Below are positions 10,332 through 21,925 of a stretch of DNA of 64,000 nt, piece by piece. Position 1 is the stretch's first letter. Each line of letters opens with the position of its first letter. The notes under the pieces were generated by a model. It searched no databases. It saw only the letters and a list, made by a program, of their open reading frames with translations, and was not told the DNA's origin. The stretch spans positions 10,912,934 to 10,976,933 of the forward strand of contig JAKGHH010000003.1 in the NCBI GenBank assembly GCA_022828595.1. Direction: 5' to 3'. A program made the position numbers and the translations under genes. This DNA comes from Nelumbo lutea. Its lineage: Eukaryota; Streptophyta; Magnoliopsida; Proteales; Nelumbonaceae.

Positions 10332-11163
10332 TAAGTCCTCTATATACACAGTTCTCATGTTGTTGTGACTTGTGCTGGCTAACCGGGACAGAGCGTCGGC
10401 CTCAGTGTTCTCTGACCTCGGGATTTGCCTGATGAAGTGTGACTGGAAGTTGAGCAGGGCATCTTTTACTTTCGCCAAATATGCGATCATGGAGAGCTCG
10501 CGTGCTTCATACTCGCCTGTAACTTGATTGACCACGAGCTGGGAATCGCTGCAGATGACCAAGTGTTTTGCCTTTACCTTTCGCGCTAGGTCCAACCCAG
10601 CTATCAGTGCTTTGTATTCTGCCTCGTTGTTGGATGCCTCGAACTCAAAGCGTAGTGCGTATTCTAATTTTGTGCCGCCCGAGCCGCATAAGACTATTCC
10701 ATCTCCGCTGTCTTGCCGGTTCGAGGAACCGTCCACGTGAAGGATCCCAAGGCTCCTCATCCCAGTTCGCGTTTCGTCTGACCATGAGAGATGTCACACT
10801 GGCTGCTACTTCACGGGGTTCAGACTCTATTGGCTCGGGAGCTCCGGGTTCGCCCGAACTGGGGACCTCGGGCTCAACCTGTGGGGCTTCGTGGCTGAAA
10901 GTGCACTCGGTGATAAAATCTGCCAAAGCTTGGGCCTTAATAGAAGTTCTTGGCTTGTACTGGAGGTCGTACTCGCTGAGATCGATGGCCCATTTCGTCA
11001 GTCGACCGGAAACCTCAGGTTTGAGTAAAACTTGTCTCAGAGGTTTGACAGTCAGGACGATGACGGTGTGAGCCTGGAAGTATGGGCGGAGTTTCCGAGC
11101 TGCTATCACTAGTGCGTATGTTAGCTTTTCTATCTGCGGGTACCTTGTCTCTGCTCCCTGCAA
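10194..11163 (-). pseudogene. gypsy RNase H and second (aRNH) RNase H
   Basis: Upstream part (11163-10760): end of the retroviral-type RNase H (ETRYPQIEKLTYALV, LTKWAIDLSEYDLQYKPR). Then, after a frameshift near 10745, comes a second RNase H of the cellular/archaeal type: ILHVDGSSN with its catalytic Asp, FEASNNEAEYKALIAGL with the Glu, VICSDSQLVVNQV with the second Asp, and ENTEADALSRLA with the last. Having both RNases H defines the Tat lineage. Family-like sequence continues to WIDPLV at about 10250 and then stops; the integrase that should follow is absent. Confidence 0.8.
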
Positions 11164-11201
11164 AATTTTACTAACATAATAGATGGGTCGCTGGACCCGG
11201 T

Positions 11202-13079
11202 CTATTTCTTTATTAGTACCGAACTGACCACCTCATCGCTTGCCGAGAGGTACAGTTCTAAGACCTCGCCCTCCTCGGGCCGGGCTAAGGTTGGCACACT
11301 AGCGAGGTAACATTTTAGCTCGTCAAACGCGAGCTGGCAGTCCTGAGTCCACTCGAACCCTTTGCCTTTGATTGCTTTGAAGAAAGGTAGGCAGCGGTCT
11401 GCCGATTTGGACATGAAGCGACTTAGAGCGGCTATGCTGCCGTTTAGCCTCTGAACTTCTTTTACTTTCCGAGGTGGTCTCATATCTAGAATGACTTTTA
11501 TCTTGTCCGGGTTGGCCTCAATACCGCGCCGATTGACAATGTACCCTAGGAATTTGCCCGAGGTGACGCCGAAGACACATTTGTTGGGGTTCAATTTCAT
11601 GCTAAACTGACACAGGATTTGGAAGACAAAATCTAAGTCTTGTATTAATTCTTGTGAAAACTGAGTCTTGACGACCATGTCGTCTACATAGCACTCTATC
11701 TTCGTGCCAATCAGGGGCCGAAACAGCCTATTTACAAGTCTTTGAAAAGTCGCCCCAGCATTTTTTAATCCGAAGGGCATGACCTTGTAGCAATATAGGC
11801 CGAGCTCGGTTATGAAGCTGGTTTTTTCCTCATCGGATGGGTCCATCCGGATTTGGTTGTAGCCCGAGTAGGCGTCCAGGAAGCTTAGCAACTCATTTCC
11901 CGAGGTCGCGTCCACTAGGCGGTCAATTCTGGGGAGGGGGAAGTAATCTTTCGGGCAAGCTCGGTTCAGGTCGGTGTAGTCGACGCACATGCGCCACTTG
12001 CCGTTTGCCTTTTTTACCAACACCGGGTTGGCCACCCAACTCGGGTAATGGACTTCCCTTATGAAGTTTGCTGCGATGAGCTTCTCGACCTCCTCGTCGA
12101 CCGCCCTCCAGTGCTCTGGGGCTAAGTTGCGTTTCTTCTGTCTAACGGGTCTGACTACAGGGTCAGTATTAAGTTTGTGAGTTATCAGGCCGGGGCTAAT
12201 GCCGGGCATGTCGGCCGCGGACCAGGCGAAAATATCTAAATTTTGAAGTAAAAAACTCACCAGTTCGGTTCGTAGGGGTTCCTCAACGGAAGCTCCGATC
12301 TGAAGTGTGCGAGCTGGGTCCGTAGCCGAAGTCGGGATTGCGACCGTTTCCTCCGTGGGCGAAGCTCGTTCCTCACCTTGCTCCGCAGGCCGCTCCAGTT
12401 CGAGGTCGTCGGCCGCCTTGGTTTTTCCCTTCAGGGCGGCAACATAACATTTGCGGGACTCGAGCTGGTCACCCCGCGCTACCCCCACACCGAAGTCCGT
12501 AGGGAACTTCATGGCCAAATAGTAGGTGGAGACCACCGCCCGTAGGATATGCGTGATCGGCTGCCCTATTATGGCATTGTATGGGGAGGGGGTCGCGACC
12601 ACCAGGAAATCATGGTTGAGTCTGACCGCACAAGGCCATGTGCCGACTTCCACAAGTACTGTTATTTTTCCGAGGGGCCTGACTTCCTCTCCGCTGAAAC
12701 CTACCAGGGGAGTGTTCGCGGGCTTCAGCTCGCTCCTCTGTAACTGTAGCTGGTCAAATGCTGATTTAAAGAGGATGTCCGCTGAGCTGCCCGAATCTAC
12801 GAGTACGCGTCTGACCTCGAAGTCACTGATCCTTAGTTTAATGACAAGAGAGTCATCATGGGGGTAGCGGACCCCTCGCACGTCGTCCTCCGTGAAGAAG
12901 ATTGGTTCTTCGGTCTTTGGTCTCTTCGGGGGGTTCCGTTCCTCGAGGGCCGCTTTGCGAACTGAAGTCTGGGCCATTGCCGAGGTACACTCTGCTATCA
13001 CCGAACCTCCCACAATTACATAGATGATTCCCCGAACTGGCCTCTCTTCCGGGCCGCTGCCGAGGTACACCCTTGGCAA
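11202..13079 (-). pseudogene. gypsy protease-reverse transcriptase
   Basis: A 625-codon open frame. The retropepsin motif VDSGSSADIL is at residues 94-103. The reverse transcriptase runs from about residue 350 to 510, with KWRMCVDYTDLNRACPKD, LDAYSGYNQI, MPFGLKNAGATFQ and the catalytic YVDD at 464-467. The frame ends at 11202 in the linker to RNase H (SASDEVVSSVLIKK) and the downstream RNase H continues in another frame, so the polyprotein is broken. The first apparent codon is next to the truncation at 13079 and is not a genuine start. Confidence 0.88.
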
Positions 13080-13476
13080 ATTTTGTTATTTAGTATCATT
13101 TTTGCATGTAAGCCGATTTTTGAGAAATTGGCTTTAACTCTGTTTGGTACTAATTCTCAAGGGCTGATCATTTTTGTATACGATGTTTGTCATCCTCCAA
13201 AAAGTTGGAACCAATTAGAAATTAGGAAATCACAAAACAAGGTGATCCCTAGAAAGGGTTGATTTCAAAAATCAATTCTTGGCTGATTTCTTGAAAATCA
13301 CCAAAATCGATCAACTAAACAGAAATTTTAACACCGATTCTTCTAACGCTAATGTGGATTCAACATGGCAATAATTTTCAAGAAATTACCATTCATGCCA
13401 AACATCACCCTATTTGCTGGGGAGGATGAAGCTATTCTATGGCTTGGGCGATTCATGTCTGGGTTTGGTGAAAAAG

Positions 13477-13515
<39 letters not shown>

Positions 13516-14401
13516 ATGTTTTATGCTTCAGACCTAAAAAATAGAATTTTGACATTTTACACATCAAACTTTAGTGATCAAACACCATCTTATAGTTTGA
13601 ATGAAAGAGAAACAACAAAAAATTGAAAGAAAATTCTTAACAAATTTTCTAAAATTTATCAAGAACGACTTTCTTTGTTTCTCTCTTATTTTCCATCTAA
13701 CCAAACACAGCGTCGAAGTACTATGCACTATTTTATAATAAATAAATAGGCCGTGTTGCATTGATTCCAATTTGCAACAACTTTGACCAGTTTAGCTCCA
13801 GCTCGTCCTGTGGACTGTTGTATTAAAAACTTCAATCTTTTAATTAACCCCAAGTCCCTAACGCAACATTATCTTCAATCTGGTTCTCACCTCAAACCAA
13901 ACCGGATTTTCTGCCCAATACTCTCTACCCACACCTTACCTGCTTTGAATTGCAACTATTCTTATATCATGAGATGTGTGATTTGAATGTACGGTGGGTA
14001 GGGTGTGGGTACAGAAAATGAATAAAAAATCTGGGCTCACCTCAACCCAATTGCAAAACTTGGTTGGGATTGGGATCGGGATCGGGTTTAAGAATATTTG
14101 TACAAGTACGAATGCATTCACTGACTTTATACTCATGACATGAATTTACTTTATAATATATATTCTTGGAAACCATCATTTCAGATGGGCTCTGCATACC
14201 TTTCAGTCTAATGCACGAAGGATATGTCCACTTCTTTCCAACTTGTAAGCACTGGGCGTAACCATGGGAAACTTCACAATCAACTGTTGCAAAGTGTTCC
14301 TCCTTTTTCTTCCCACAGTATAGGTAATGATAAAAAAAAATATATAGAGTATTAAATTTGTTGGGTCAGCTTAAAACGTTGGATAGGTGATAGGCCCTTA
14401 A
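13080..14401. other. Intergenic, AT-rich; contains (AT)17
   Basis: No gene. An (AT)17 microsatellite is at 13479-13512. The part at 13870-14100 holds GGGT/ACCC-rich low-complexity sequence of the dispersed type noted elsewhere. The small ORFs are driven by the microsatellite or by simple sequence. Confidence 0.55.
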
Positions 14402-14530
14402 GGCTATGTTTGATTTGAAGGAAAAGGTAGGAAAAAGAAGAAAAAAGTGAAAAAAATTTTATAAATCTTATATAGGTATTCCTATCTTTTCCTTCCTTTT
14501 TTTATCTTTTCTTTCAAACAAAAAATAGCC
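14402..14530. mobile_element. 129-bp MITE with TAA target duplication
   Basis: The left end GGCTATGTTTGATTTGAAGG matches the reverse complement of the right end (GGCTATTTTTTGTTTGAAAG). TAA flanks both sides (14399-14401, 14531-14533). Non-coding; PIF/Harbinger-type by target site. Confidence 0.75.
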
Positions 14531-15665
14531 TAAGTCTCCATCATGACCACCAAGAGATGAGACCTTGATATTAAAAAAATTTCCTTTTCTTCGTATCCAC
14601 AGATAAGCAGTCCATCACCGAATTTTCTACAGCGCTGAGCTAGTCAGTTAGTGCATTGTTGTCCAGTAGGGTGCATGATTTGTTTCAGCTCCAAAGACTT
14701 ATAAGATCATTCTGTATTTCACAAGCCAACATCTCTGATTCTCTCTCTATATATCTAGTCTAGTCTTGGAGAGAGAGAGAGATTCGAAGATAAGTGTGTA
14801 TGTTTGACAGTCATAATATTCGTCCAATAAAACGGCAAGAAGCACTATCTTATCATCTTATGCTTCAACTTTCTCAAAACAATCTATGCAGACACGGCCA
14901 TATGGGTGTCTATATAAAATACACACACTCTCTCTCTCCAAAAAACTCTCTCCAGAAAAGGTCTAATTTCTTGCTTTAATTTATCTTTATCCTCCCATCA
15001 GCGCCTTCAATAAATCCTAATCCTACCCATAAATTCCCCATTTTCTTAATATATATATAATTGGGTGCGTGTCTTTCATACTCCAATCCATCACTAATCA
15101 GAAGATTCCGCCACGAGAGTGATTCTTCGGTGCAAATTTTAGTGAGAAAAAAAGCTCAGAAAGATTTGTTTATATCCATCAAAAAGATTGTATTCAGCAC
15201 AAGCTGGCATACCAGCCCTTGGAATTGAATGTTGGGATTCGTGTGTGAGTGATGTATGGAATAAGAGAGTCTTATATTGAAATTGAAATGAAAGAGAAGT
15301 AAAGAAATTTACACCAAAGAGTGGCCCATAACCTAACCTAATAGTTTAGGCTTTGGATTATATGTCATGTCCATCTTTTGTAATATCTATACTACTTTAA
15401 AAATTATGAATGGCCTCAAAAATATTTCTGGAATTGTTTTAGTTTAAAATTTACCCTTTTACATTTAAATTTATTGATAAAAAGTGAGGGTAAATAGGGT
15501 AATTGGTTATTGATATTAAATGAGTTGAAAAAATGTAATTTTATGATATTCAATGCATTCAATTCTCTCTCAATAAATCTAATATTTAATTTATTAACTT
15601 GCATTCATGTTCAAGGAATCTTATATTTAAGTTATTTTTGTTTCTTCTCAATAAATCTAATATTC

Positions 15666-15668
<3 letters not shown>

Positions 15669-15728
<60 letters not shown>
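15669..15728. repeat. (TC)30 microsatellite
   Basis: An uninterrupted 60-bp TC dinucleotide run, the longest perfect microsatellite in the window. It produces false Leu/Ser-rich ORFs on the plus strand. Confidence 0.98.
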
Positions 15729-15731
<3 letters not shown>

Positions 15732-16220
15732 TAATATCTCATTTTCCCTCGATCTCTATACTTCTCCCTCAATCTTTCTCTCGTTACCTCTCTCATTCTT
15801 TTTTATTTTTCTTACAAACTTTTATAATATTAATCATACTGTATACAAGAACTAAAGGGACCAACTATTTATACAATCAAGTTATAAATTTCTATTAAAT
15901 TGGTGTAAATTTCATAGTCAATAGTTTCTTATGAATTTTTATCAAATTAGTGTAATAATTTTTTAACTATATCAAGTTGGCCTCATGTTCTTTTATACGA
16001 TCTGATTAATACCATATAAGTGTGTAAGAAAATTGAAAAAAAATAGAACAAGAGAAGGAGTGTGAGAAAAATTGATAGAGAACAATAGATTGAGAGAGAT
16101 TAAGAGAGAACAATAGGTAGAGAGAGAATGAGAGAAATTGATAGAGAGAATGCAAATACAAAAACTGAAAATCATTTTTATTTATTTTAAAATCACATAG
16201 TCGTTGAGTAGAGAGACGAC

Positions 16221-16272
16221 TGTGTGTGTGTGTGTGTGTGTGTGTGTCTGTGTCTGTGTCTGTGTTTGTGTG
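16221..16272. repeat. (TG)n / (TGTGTC)n microsatellite
   Basis: A perfect TG run at 16221-16247 passes into an imperfect TGTGTC hexamer tract. No flanking gene. Confidence 0.95.
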
Positions 16273-17440
16273 TGAAGGAGGGAGGGAGCGGGAGAGAAAC
16301 TAAAAACCATTTTCTTATTTTCTAATCACCCAACATTAAAGAGCAAGTTCAGTATAAGCTTTTTGTTGTGTCAAACATGGATTAAGAATCCCATGTTGGC
16401 AATAGCCACACAAACCTCCGATGACATGGTAGGGATTTTTACAATTTGAAATGTAGAGTTGGTTGTCAGAGTTTGTTGATTTCTAGACTAATTTGTAGCT
16501 TAGTTTTAAATGTGCACCCGGTTCTGACTATAATTCCCTAATTTAAAACTAATCCGAAAGCAAAGTTATTTTCTTATCTAGATAGTGGGTCAATGGTTCA
16601 ACTTTTCTAAGAAACCCATGATATCATAATTGAATAATAAATATTTAAAAAAAGATAGAACACCATAAATGAAAATGTACAGATTTTTGTCAAGAACATT
16701 TGAGAACATTTCTAATGCTATATATTCATCATATAAATAAAAATAATTCTTAAAGTAAAAGTTACTTTTATTTATGATAGAAATGGAACACAAAATTTAA
16801 TAATAATAATTATTAATATTATTATTTGGTACAAGCATTTAAACTTATTTTTAATCATATTGTTACTTTTATTAATTTTTAATTTCTATCTTAATTATGA
16901 TATATCTAAAATTCAAATAATTAATATAAAGAAAAATTCCACACATACAACGCATATGCTTAATTACTAATAAACTCTAAATGCATGTATGTGTACAAGC
17001 CTCTCAGTTTTGACTCTTCTCACCGAGTTGGTTCAATATCAAATTATCTTGGTTTTGTAGGCTGAATTGGCTAACTACGAGAGATGAGAGATCTACTATA
17101 ATTTGATTGAGAGATATTAATATTTTGGAAGATAACATGCAATAATTTCAATCAAATATGATATTTGGAAGACAAACTAGTGATTTTGCTTTCATTGTTT
17201 TTGTTCTCCATAGACCATAGCGCCAGAATTACAAGTAATTGCCATTGTTAGACAGCTGGCAAACACTTGGAGGAGAGAGGCAGCATATGAAATATGATAT
17301 TTGCCCTGAATGATCCAAGGCTTCACAGGATCATGGATCCCGTTTCAAACAACTTCAAATATGGGAAGATCCTGTCACCCATATCCAAGTTATCAACCGT
17401 TGATATGGGAAAGTTGTAGTGGTAAAATCAATTTTGTTTA

Positions 17441-17672
17441 TGGGGTGTTTTTTTTTTTAAGATTTTTAGAGGGTGAAAGTTGGTCAACTAGATTTTGATT
17501 TTTATTGAACAATAAACAAAAATGCCCTTTTTAATATTGGACTTTTATGGCTAAAATGGTCATTGCCTTATTTACATGGGTAAATTCACTTAGCCAAATG
17601 TTTCCCAGGAAAAGCTTACCTAAGCAAGTGCACTTACTCGTATAAGTAACTTACAGAAAAGTTAAACGGGCC
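17441..17672. mobile_element. MITE, family A copy 2 (inverted relative to copy 1)
   Basis: A 232-bp element flanked by TTA (17438-17440 and 17673-17675). Its reverse complement aligns by eye with 3889-4164: both start near GGCCCCGTT/GGCCCGTT, carry AAGTTACTTA, then ATGACCATTTTAGCCATAA, and end with an A-run before the target site. Non-coding. Confidence 0.68.
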
Positions 17673-17675
17673 TTA

Positions 17676-18528
17676 ATGTTTTATATAAATAGATAGAGTT
17701 CTTAACCAAGGGAAACTCTTTTTAATTTACTAAGCATTTTATAGTTTTAATTACTTTAATTAAATTAATTGATTCTTTGCCTTTTCTTCCACTATCGATT
17801 AATAGAAAAAAAATATTGATTCCTTGGGAACTCCTGCAAGAGCGTGCTACTTCCGTAATTGGCGAGGCAAGGTCTGAACTCCAAAAAAATGCGGGCCCGG
17901 ACCGAGTTGGGCTGGTCTGTGGGTCGAGTCTTGGGCCAGGTTGGGCCATGGACCATGCCAAAGTTATTTATTTAAAAAATGAAAAAAAAAACTTAAAATT
18001 TTAATTTTATATGAATTTTGATGTATACAATTTCTTATATATACAATGATTAAATAAAATAGTATAATAAATTTGAAAAAATTTGTTTATTTTATTAATA
18101 TATTAATATTATATACTATTATATAATTATAATTTATATAATATATTATAAGATATATATGGACCGTGCGAACTGTGCCACAGGCTGGGCCACGCCAGTC
18201 CGCGGTCCAGGGGTGGCACAGCCCGCTGACCTGAAACTGGAAACCGGGCATGACCCATCGGCCCATTCAATCTTGCCCGGCCGCGGCCGTGGACCATCGG
18301 GCCGGGCCTTGCCGGTTTACAGCTCTGTAAAGAGAAGACCCATTGTCTGGTACGTATCTCATGCATAAATAATTGGGGGGAGCCCAATATGATTGCTTTG
18401 TAACCGTCTAATTTGCTTCTATATTTTCACAAAGCACTACGGAGTTCCTTTCTTCACTACACTGCAAAACATGGACACGGTTGAATCACTTTTGGCTGAG
18501 CCAATACCTGCTCTGCCTCTAGGGCTGT
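17676..18528. other. Intergenic; GC-rich GGGCC-word segments in AT-rich DNA
   Basis: Two GC-rich patches (about 17875-17960 and 18160-18320) are made of GGGCC/GGACC words and separated by an extremely AT-rich 180-bp stretch. This looks like one dispersed repeat with an AT-rich core, similar in style to 21773-21925 and 57560-57825. No coding evidence. Confidence 0.4.
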
Positions 18529-19145
18529 TCATAAGAATGCCCAACCCGATCAAATCGATCAATTCGGACTGATCCAACCCGAGTCGGGTGGGTTTTCATC
18601 AGTACCGGTCAGTTTCGGGTTGGGAAAATATATAAACTGATATATCGGATCGGTTTCAGTTTTCTTGTGTGAAAACCGAAACCAACCCGACCCGAACCGA
18701 ACTAGTCTTCTACTAGTTTAGTAGTTCCTAGTTTGAGTAGCTTCCTACTTAACTATAACTAGTCATCTACTAGAACTAAAAGGTCCATTAGGCAATTACA
18801 ATTAGAATAGGCAATCTATCATAGTTTCTAACTTTCTAATATCTTTTACACCAAATAGGCAACCCATTAGACAATTACAATTATAACAATCAATCTATCC
18901 TAATTTCTAACTTTCTATAATCTTTTACACCAAATAGGCAACCCATTAGGCAATTACAATTAGAATTCAATTAGGTGTCATTTTGTACAGGAACAAAACT
19001 GAAACTGACCCAAACCAATCCAACCTGACTTAAACCGATTAGGTCAGTTTAGCTTATCAGTGGATCGGTTTCGGTTTTCATCTCAAATAATCCGACCAGA
19101 TCGGGTCGATTTGGAAAAACCCCAATAAACCAACCCAACCCGACC
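18529..19145. repeat. Dispersed inverted-repeat element with 79-bp minisatellite core
   Basis: Both ends are rich in CCCGA/TCGGG words and are roughly inverted copies (CGGTTTCAGTTTTC on the left; CGGTTTCGGTTTTCAT on the right in the same reading, with inverted counterparts). Inside, CATTAGRCAATTACAATTA recurs at 18786, 18865 and 18944, a 79-bp period with about 2.3 units (18786-18965). It has no coding capacity. Boundaries are approximate. Confidence 0.5.
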
Positions 19146-19474
19146 CCGTGGTGAAGTAGATTTTCGATGTCATTGTCATCTATGCATTTCGCTGAGGCAT
19201 GTGTCGTGCAGTGAAAGTATAAAACACACATCACATCCATCAACGTTAGGTCAGCCGTGTCATTTTGCTAAATCCGAAACGTCGTATTTTTCTAATGAAA
19301 AGATGAAAACACCCCACATGTCGCCCATCTGAGCTGAAATTAATTATTCTTTCTAAACATGCACGATGCAGGATGCAGCCCCCTCTCATTAACTATATTC
19401 TCCTCCCAGTCCCTTTTATTTCTAATGTCATGAATATTGACCCTTTATAACCTCGTAAACTGGACTTATAAAAA

Positions 19475-19997
19475 GGGGTAATAGCATATAAGGATAACTT
19501 TTGAAGTTTAATATCAATAAAAGTAATATATTTAAAACAATTTAAAAAATAGGTTAACTTTTTAAAAATAATATCAATAAAGAGTAAAATTATTGTTTAT
19601 CTTTTTTTTCTTGCCATTTGTTCACCAGAGCCGTCGCTCGCCGCCACCTCTGCCTTCGACAACGTTGCCGGAGGTGGCCAAAGGCAAAGGTGGCGGCGAC
19701 GGTGCTGGTGGAGACAGAGGTGGCGACGGCGGCGGACAAAGGAATGACCACTAGCACCGCCGCCACCACCTCTACCTCTGGCAACATTGCCGGAGGCGGA
19801 GGTGGGCGGAGGTGGCGGCGGGTGGTGGCGGACGACGACTTTAGTGAACAAATTACAAAAAAAAAGAAGATGAACAATATTTTTACCCTTTATTAATATT
19901 ATTTTAAAAAAACTAATCTATTTTTTAAAATTTTTTAAATATATTAATTTTATTGATATTAAACCCCAAAAGTTACCCTTATATGTTAGAAACCCTT
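19475..19997. mobile_element. Long near-palindromic foldback element
   Basis: The whole 523-bp block is an imperfect inverted repeat around a centre near 19736. The outer ~140 bp of each arm are AT-rich: TTTAATATCAATAAAA on the left matches the reverse complement of TTTTATTGATATTAAA on the right. The inner ~100 bp of each arm are GC-rich GGTGGCGGCG/CCGCCGCCACC runs. The loop is about 20 bp. Outer ends resemble GGGTAAYA and no clear target duplication was seen. The Ala/Thr/Pro-rich ORFs in it are by-products of the trinucleotide-like arms. It could fold into a very long hairpin RNA if transcribed. Confidence 0.8.
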
Positions 19998-20645
19998 CTG
20001 AAAACAATGTAATGGTGAATAGATAATTTCGAATTGGGTATTCATTGGATTTGGTGGCTGGTGCTGACTTTTTGTTCACCGTTTACTTCAAAAATTATTA
20101 ATTGTTTCTTTCATTCATTTACAACAACAATAGTTAATTAGTTAGGTTGCAATTTGGGCGGACCCAACCTGACCCGATCCAAAATGTTTTTTTGGCTGGA
20201 CTTAGGTTTTGCTCCTCCATAAGATGACCCTAGAATCTCAATGATTTTCATTTTCTCGGTCTGGGGTTGGCCTAGCCCCTGTTATGTAGCTCAATAGCCC
20301 AAGCCCATGCCCGACCCAATACACACGTAGACAATAATTTCAACTAAGGCTTAAGATAATTAACCTGAGATAGGTTTAAGACTTTTTCAAGGGCTTATAT
20401 CTTAGGCCAAAGCATTAAAGTGGGACCTATGTTGACCTTAATTCCAACTAATCCCACCCAAGTTTCAACCCTAGTAATTACTAACAAACCACACAACACA
20501 CTTACACACACCTGGTAATCCCACCCAAGTTTCCTCTCTCTCTCTTTGGGATTTGCAGACTGATCATATTTTCATAATCATCAATGCCTTGTCCTAATTA
20601 TATGAGATTGGCCACATGAACCTTATTTAGCCTCCATTCAGTTTA

Positions 20646-21388
20646 GGCCATGTTTGCAAGTGATTATGTTAGAAAGTGTTTAAAAATAAGTGCTTATTTG
20701 AATAAGTATTTATATGTATTTGGCATCCAATTTTTTCAAGTGTTTATTCGATAGAAGTGCTTTTATAAAGTATTTCTGTAAAAAATACTTTTATAAAAGT
20801 TATTTTATAAAAGTGTTTTTATAAAAGTATTTCCATAAATGTATTTTTGTGCAAGTGATTATGTTAAAAATAAGTGTTAAAAAACAAGTGCTTATTTGAA
20901 TAAGTATTTATGTGCATTTGGCATCCAACTTTTTCAAGTGTTTATTCGATAGAAGTGCTTTTATAAAAGTACTTCCATAAAAGTATTTTTATAAACGTGT
21001 TTTCGTAAAAATGCTTTGTAAAAGTGTTTTCATAAAAATGTTTTTATAAAAGTGCTTTCCCAAAAGTGCTTTCGTAAAAATACTTTACTTTCATAAAGTA
21101 CTTTTCATAAAATTACTTTTATAAAAGTACATTTGTAAAAGTGATTTTATAAAAGGTTATAATTGGTATTCTAAAAATTTACCGGAGACAATTATGGGAG
21201 AAAAAAATGAATAAGTACTTATTATATGAACACTTTAAAAAAAAAAGCTAGAAATTTGGACTTAAAAAATAAGCACTTATTTCAGTCTTGTTTCCCAGAC
21301 ACCAATAAGTGTTTAATGGTGTGGTCCCTACCCAAATAAGCACTTATATTAAGTAAGCACTTATTTTTAAGCACTCTCAAACATGGCC
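20646..21388. mobile_element. Tourist/Harbinger-like element, 743 bp
   Basis: Ends are GGCCATGTTTG and CAAACATGGCC, an 11-bp perfect terminal inverted repeat, flanked by TTA at 20643-20645 and 21389-21391. Similarity between the ends continues (AAAAATAAGTGCTTA on both). The inside is low-complexity ATAAAAGTGCTTTTATAAAAGT-type sequence, and a segment starting GCAAGTGATTATGTT is directly duplicated (20656 and 20851, period 195 bp). No transposase ORF, so it is non-autonomous. Confidence 0.82.
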
Positions 21389-21578
21389 TTAGTGCCATAT
21401 CAAGTATAAACAATTAAATAATTTCTTGTTACTTCAATCCATGTCCATTTTTTGTCTGCCCTTAGCCCTTGTAGCCTGTTCAACTTGTAGATCATTTTTT
21501 CTTACAAGCGTTATAGATAATCTTTTATGCATGTGACCATATAATTTTAGTATATTCATTTTTTTTAATATATTGGAG

Positions 21579-21660
21579 CTATACTCCAAACAGCATTACT
21601 GGCCTAATGACTACTCCAAACACTATACTCCAAACAGCATTATTGGCCTAATGACTACTT
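21579..21660. repeat. Direct duplication, 44-bp period
   Basis: CTATACTCCAAACAGCATTA begins at 21579 and again at 21623, followed by TGGCCTAATGACTACT in both units. Two copies only. Confidence 0.9.
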
Positions 21661-21772
21661 TATAGATTGATCTTGTTTTGATTTCTTTTTAATTTATGTT
21701 ACTAGTGCTTCCTTATGATCTAAAATGGTAAAAAAAAAGAGATTTCACGGCTTAAGAAGTAGACTATTACAT

Positions 21773-21925
21773 AGAGGTGATCATGGGCCAGGGTTAGCAC
21801 CTAGAATAGGGGGCTTAACTAGGTTAAGGCTGGCCAAACTAGGCATTTGGACCAACAAGCTTTTAAATATTTAAAGTATGTCATTTAATATATAAAAATA
21901 TTTTATACATAATATTTAGGGTGTA
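21773..21925. repeat. Dispersed repeat, related to 57560-57825
   Basis: It starts AGAGGTGATCATGGGCCAGG and contains GGTTAGCACCTA, followed by an AT-rich segment with TTTAATATATAAA. The reverse complement of 57560-57825 begins AGGGGTGATCATGGCCAGG with CTTAGCACCTA and has a similar AT-rich core, so these are two copies of one non-coding repeat in opposite orientation. Confidence 0.6.

Larger units (their letters stand above)
7089..13079 (-). mobile_element. Truncated Ty3/gypsy retrotransposon, Tat lineage
   Basis: A GC-rich block in AT-rich surroundings. Read on the minus strand it holds protease, reverse transcriptase, RNase H and a second (archaeal-type) RNase H, the hallmark of Tat elements. 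It then carries an antisense gene, a polypurine tract and a 3' LTR at 7089-7973. It stops abruptly at 13079 inside the gag-protease region, so the 5' LTR, primer site and gag are absent. No integrase is found between the second RNase H and the LTR. Two or more frameshifts break pol. This is an immobile derivative. Confidence 0.88.
14534..17440. other. Intergenic, very AT-rich, with microsatellites
   Basis: No gene recognised in almost 3 kb. It contains (TC)30 at 15669-15728, a (TG)n/(TGTGTC)n tract at 16221-16272, a short GA run near 14770, and long AT-rich stretches. ORFs here are simple-sequence artefacts. Confidence 0.55.

Noticed and set aside
10528..11071. Plus-strand ORFs opposite the gypsy RNase H region
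   Set aside because: Shadows of minus-strand RNase H coding sequence, which has clear catalytic motifs.
15510..15898. Leu/Ser-repeat ORFs
   Set aside because: Created by the (TC)30 microsatellite.
19590..19896. Ala/Thr/Pro-rich ORFs on both strands
   Set aside because: By-products of GGTGGCGGCG-type arms of the palindromic element; both strands are open because the sequence is its own inverse.
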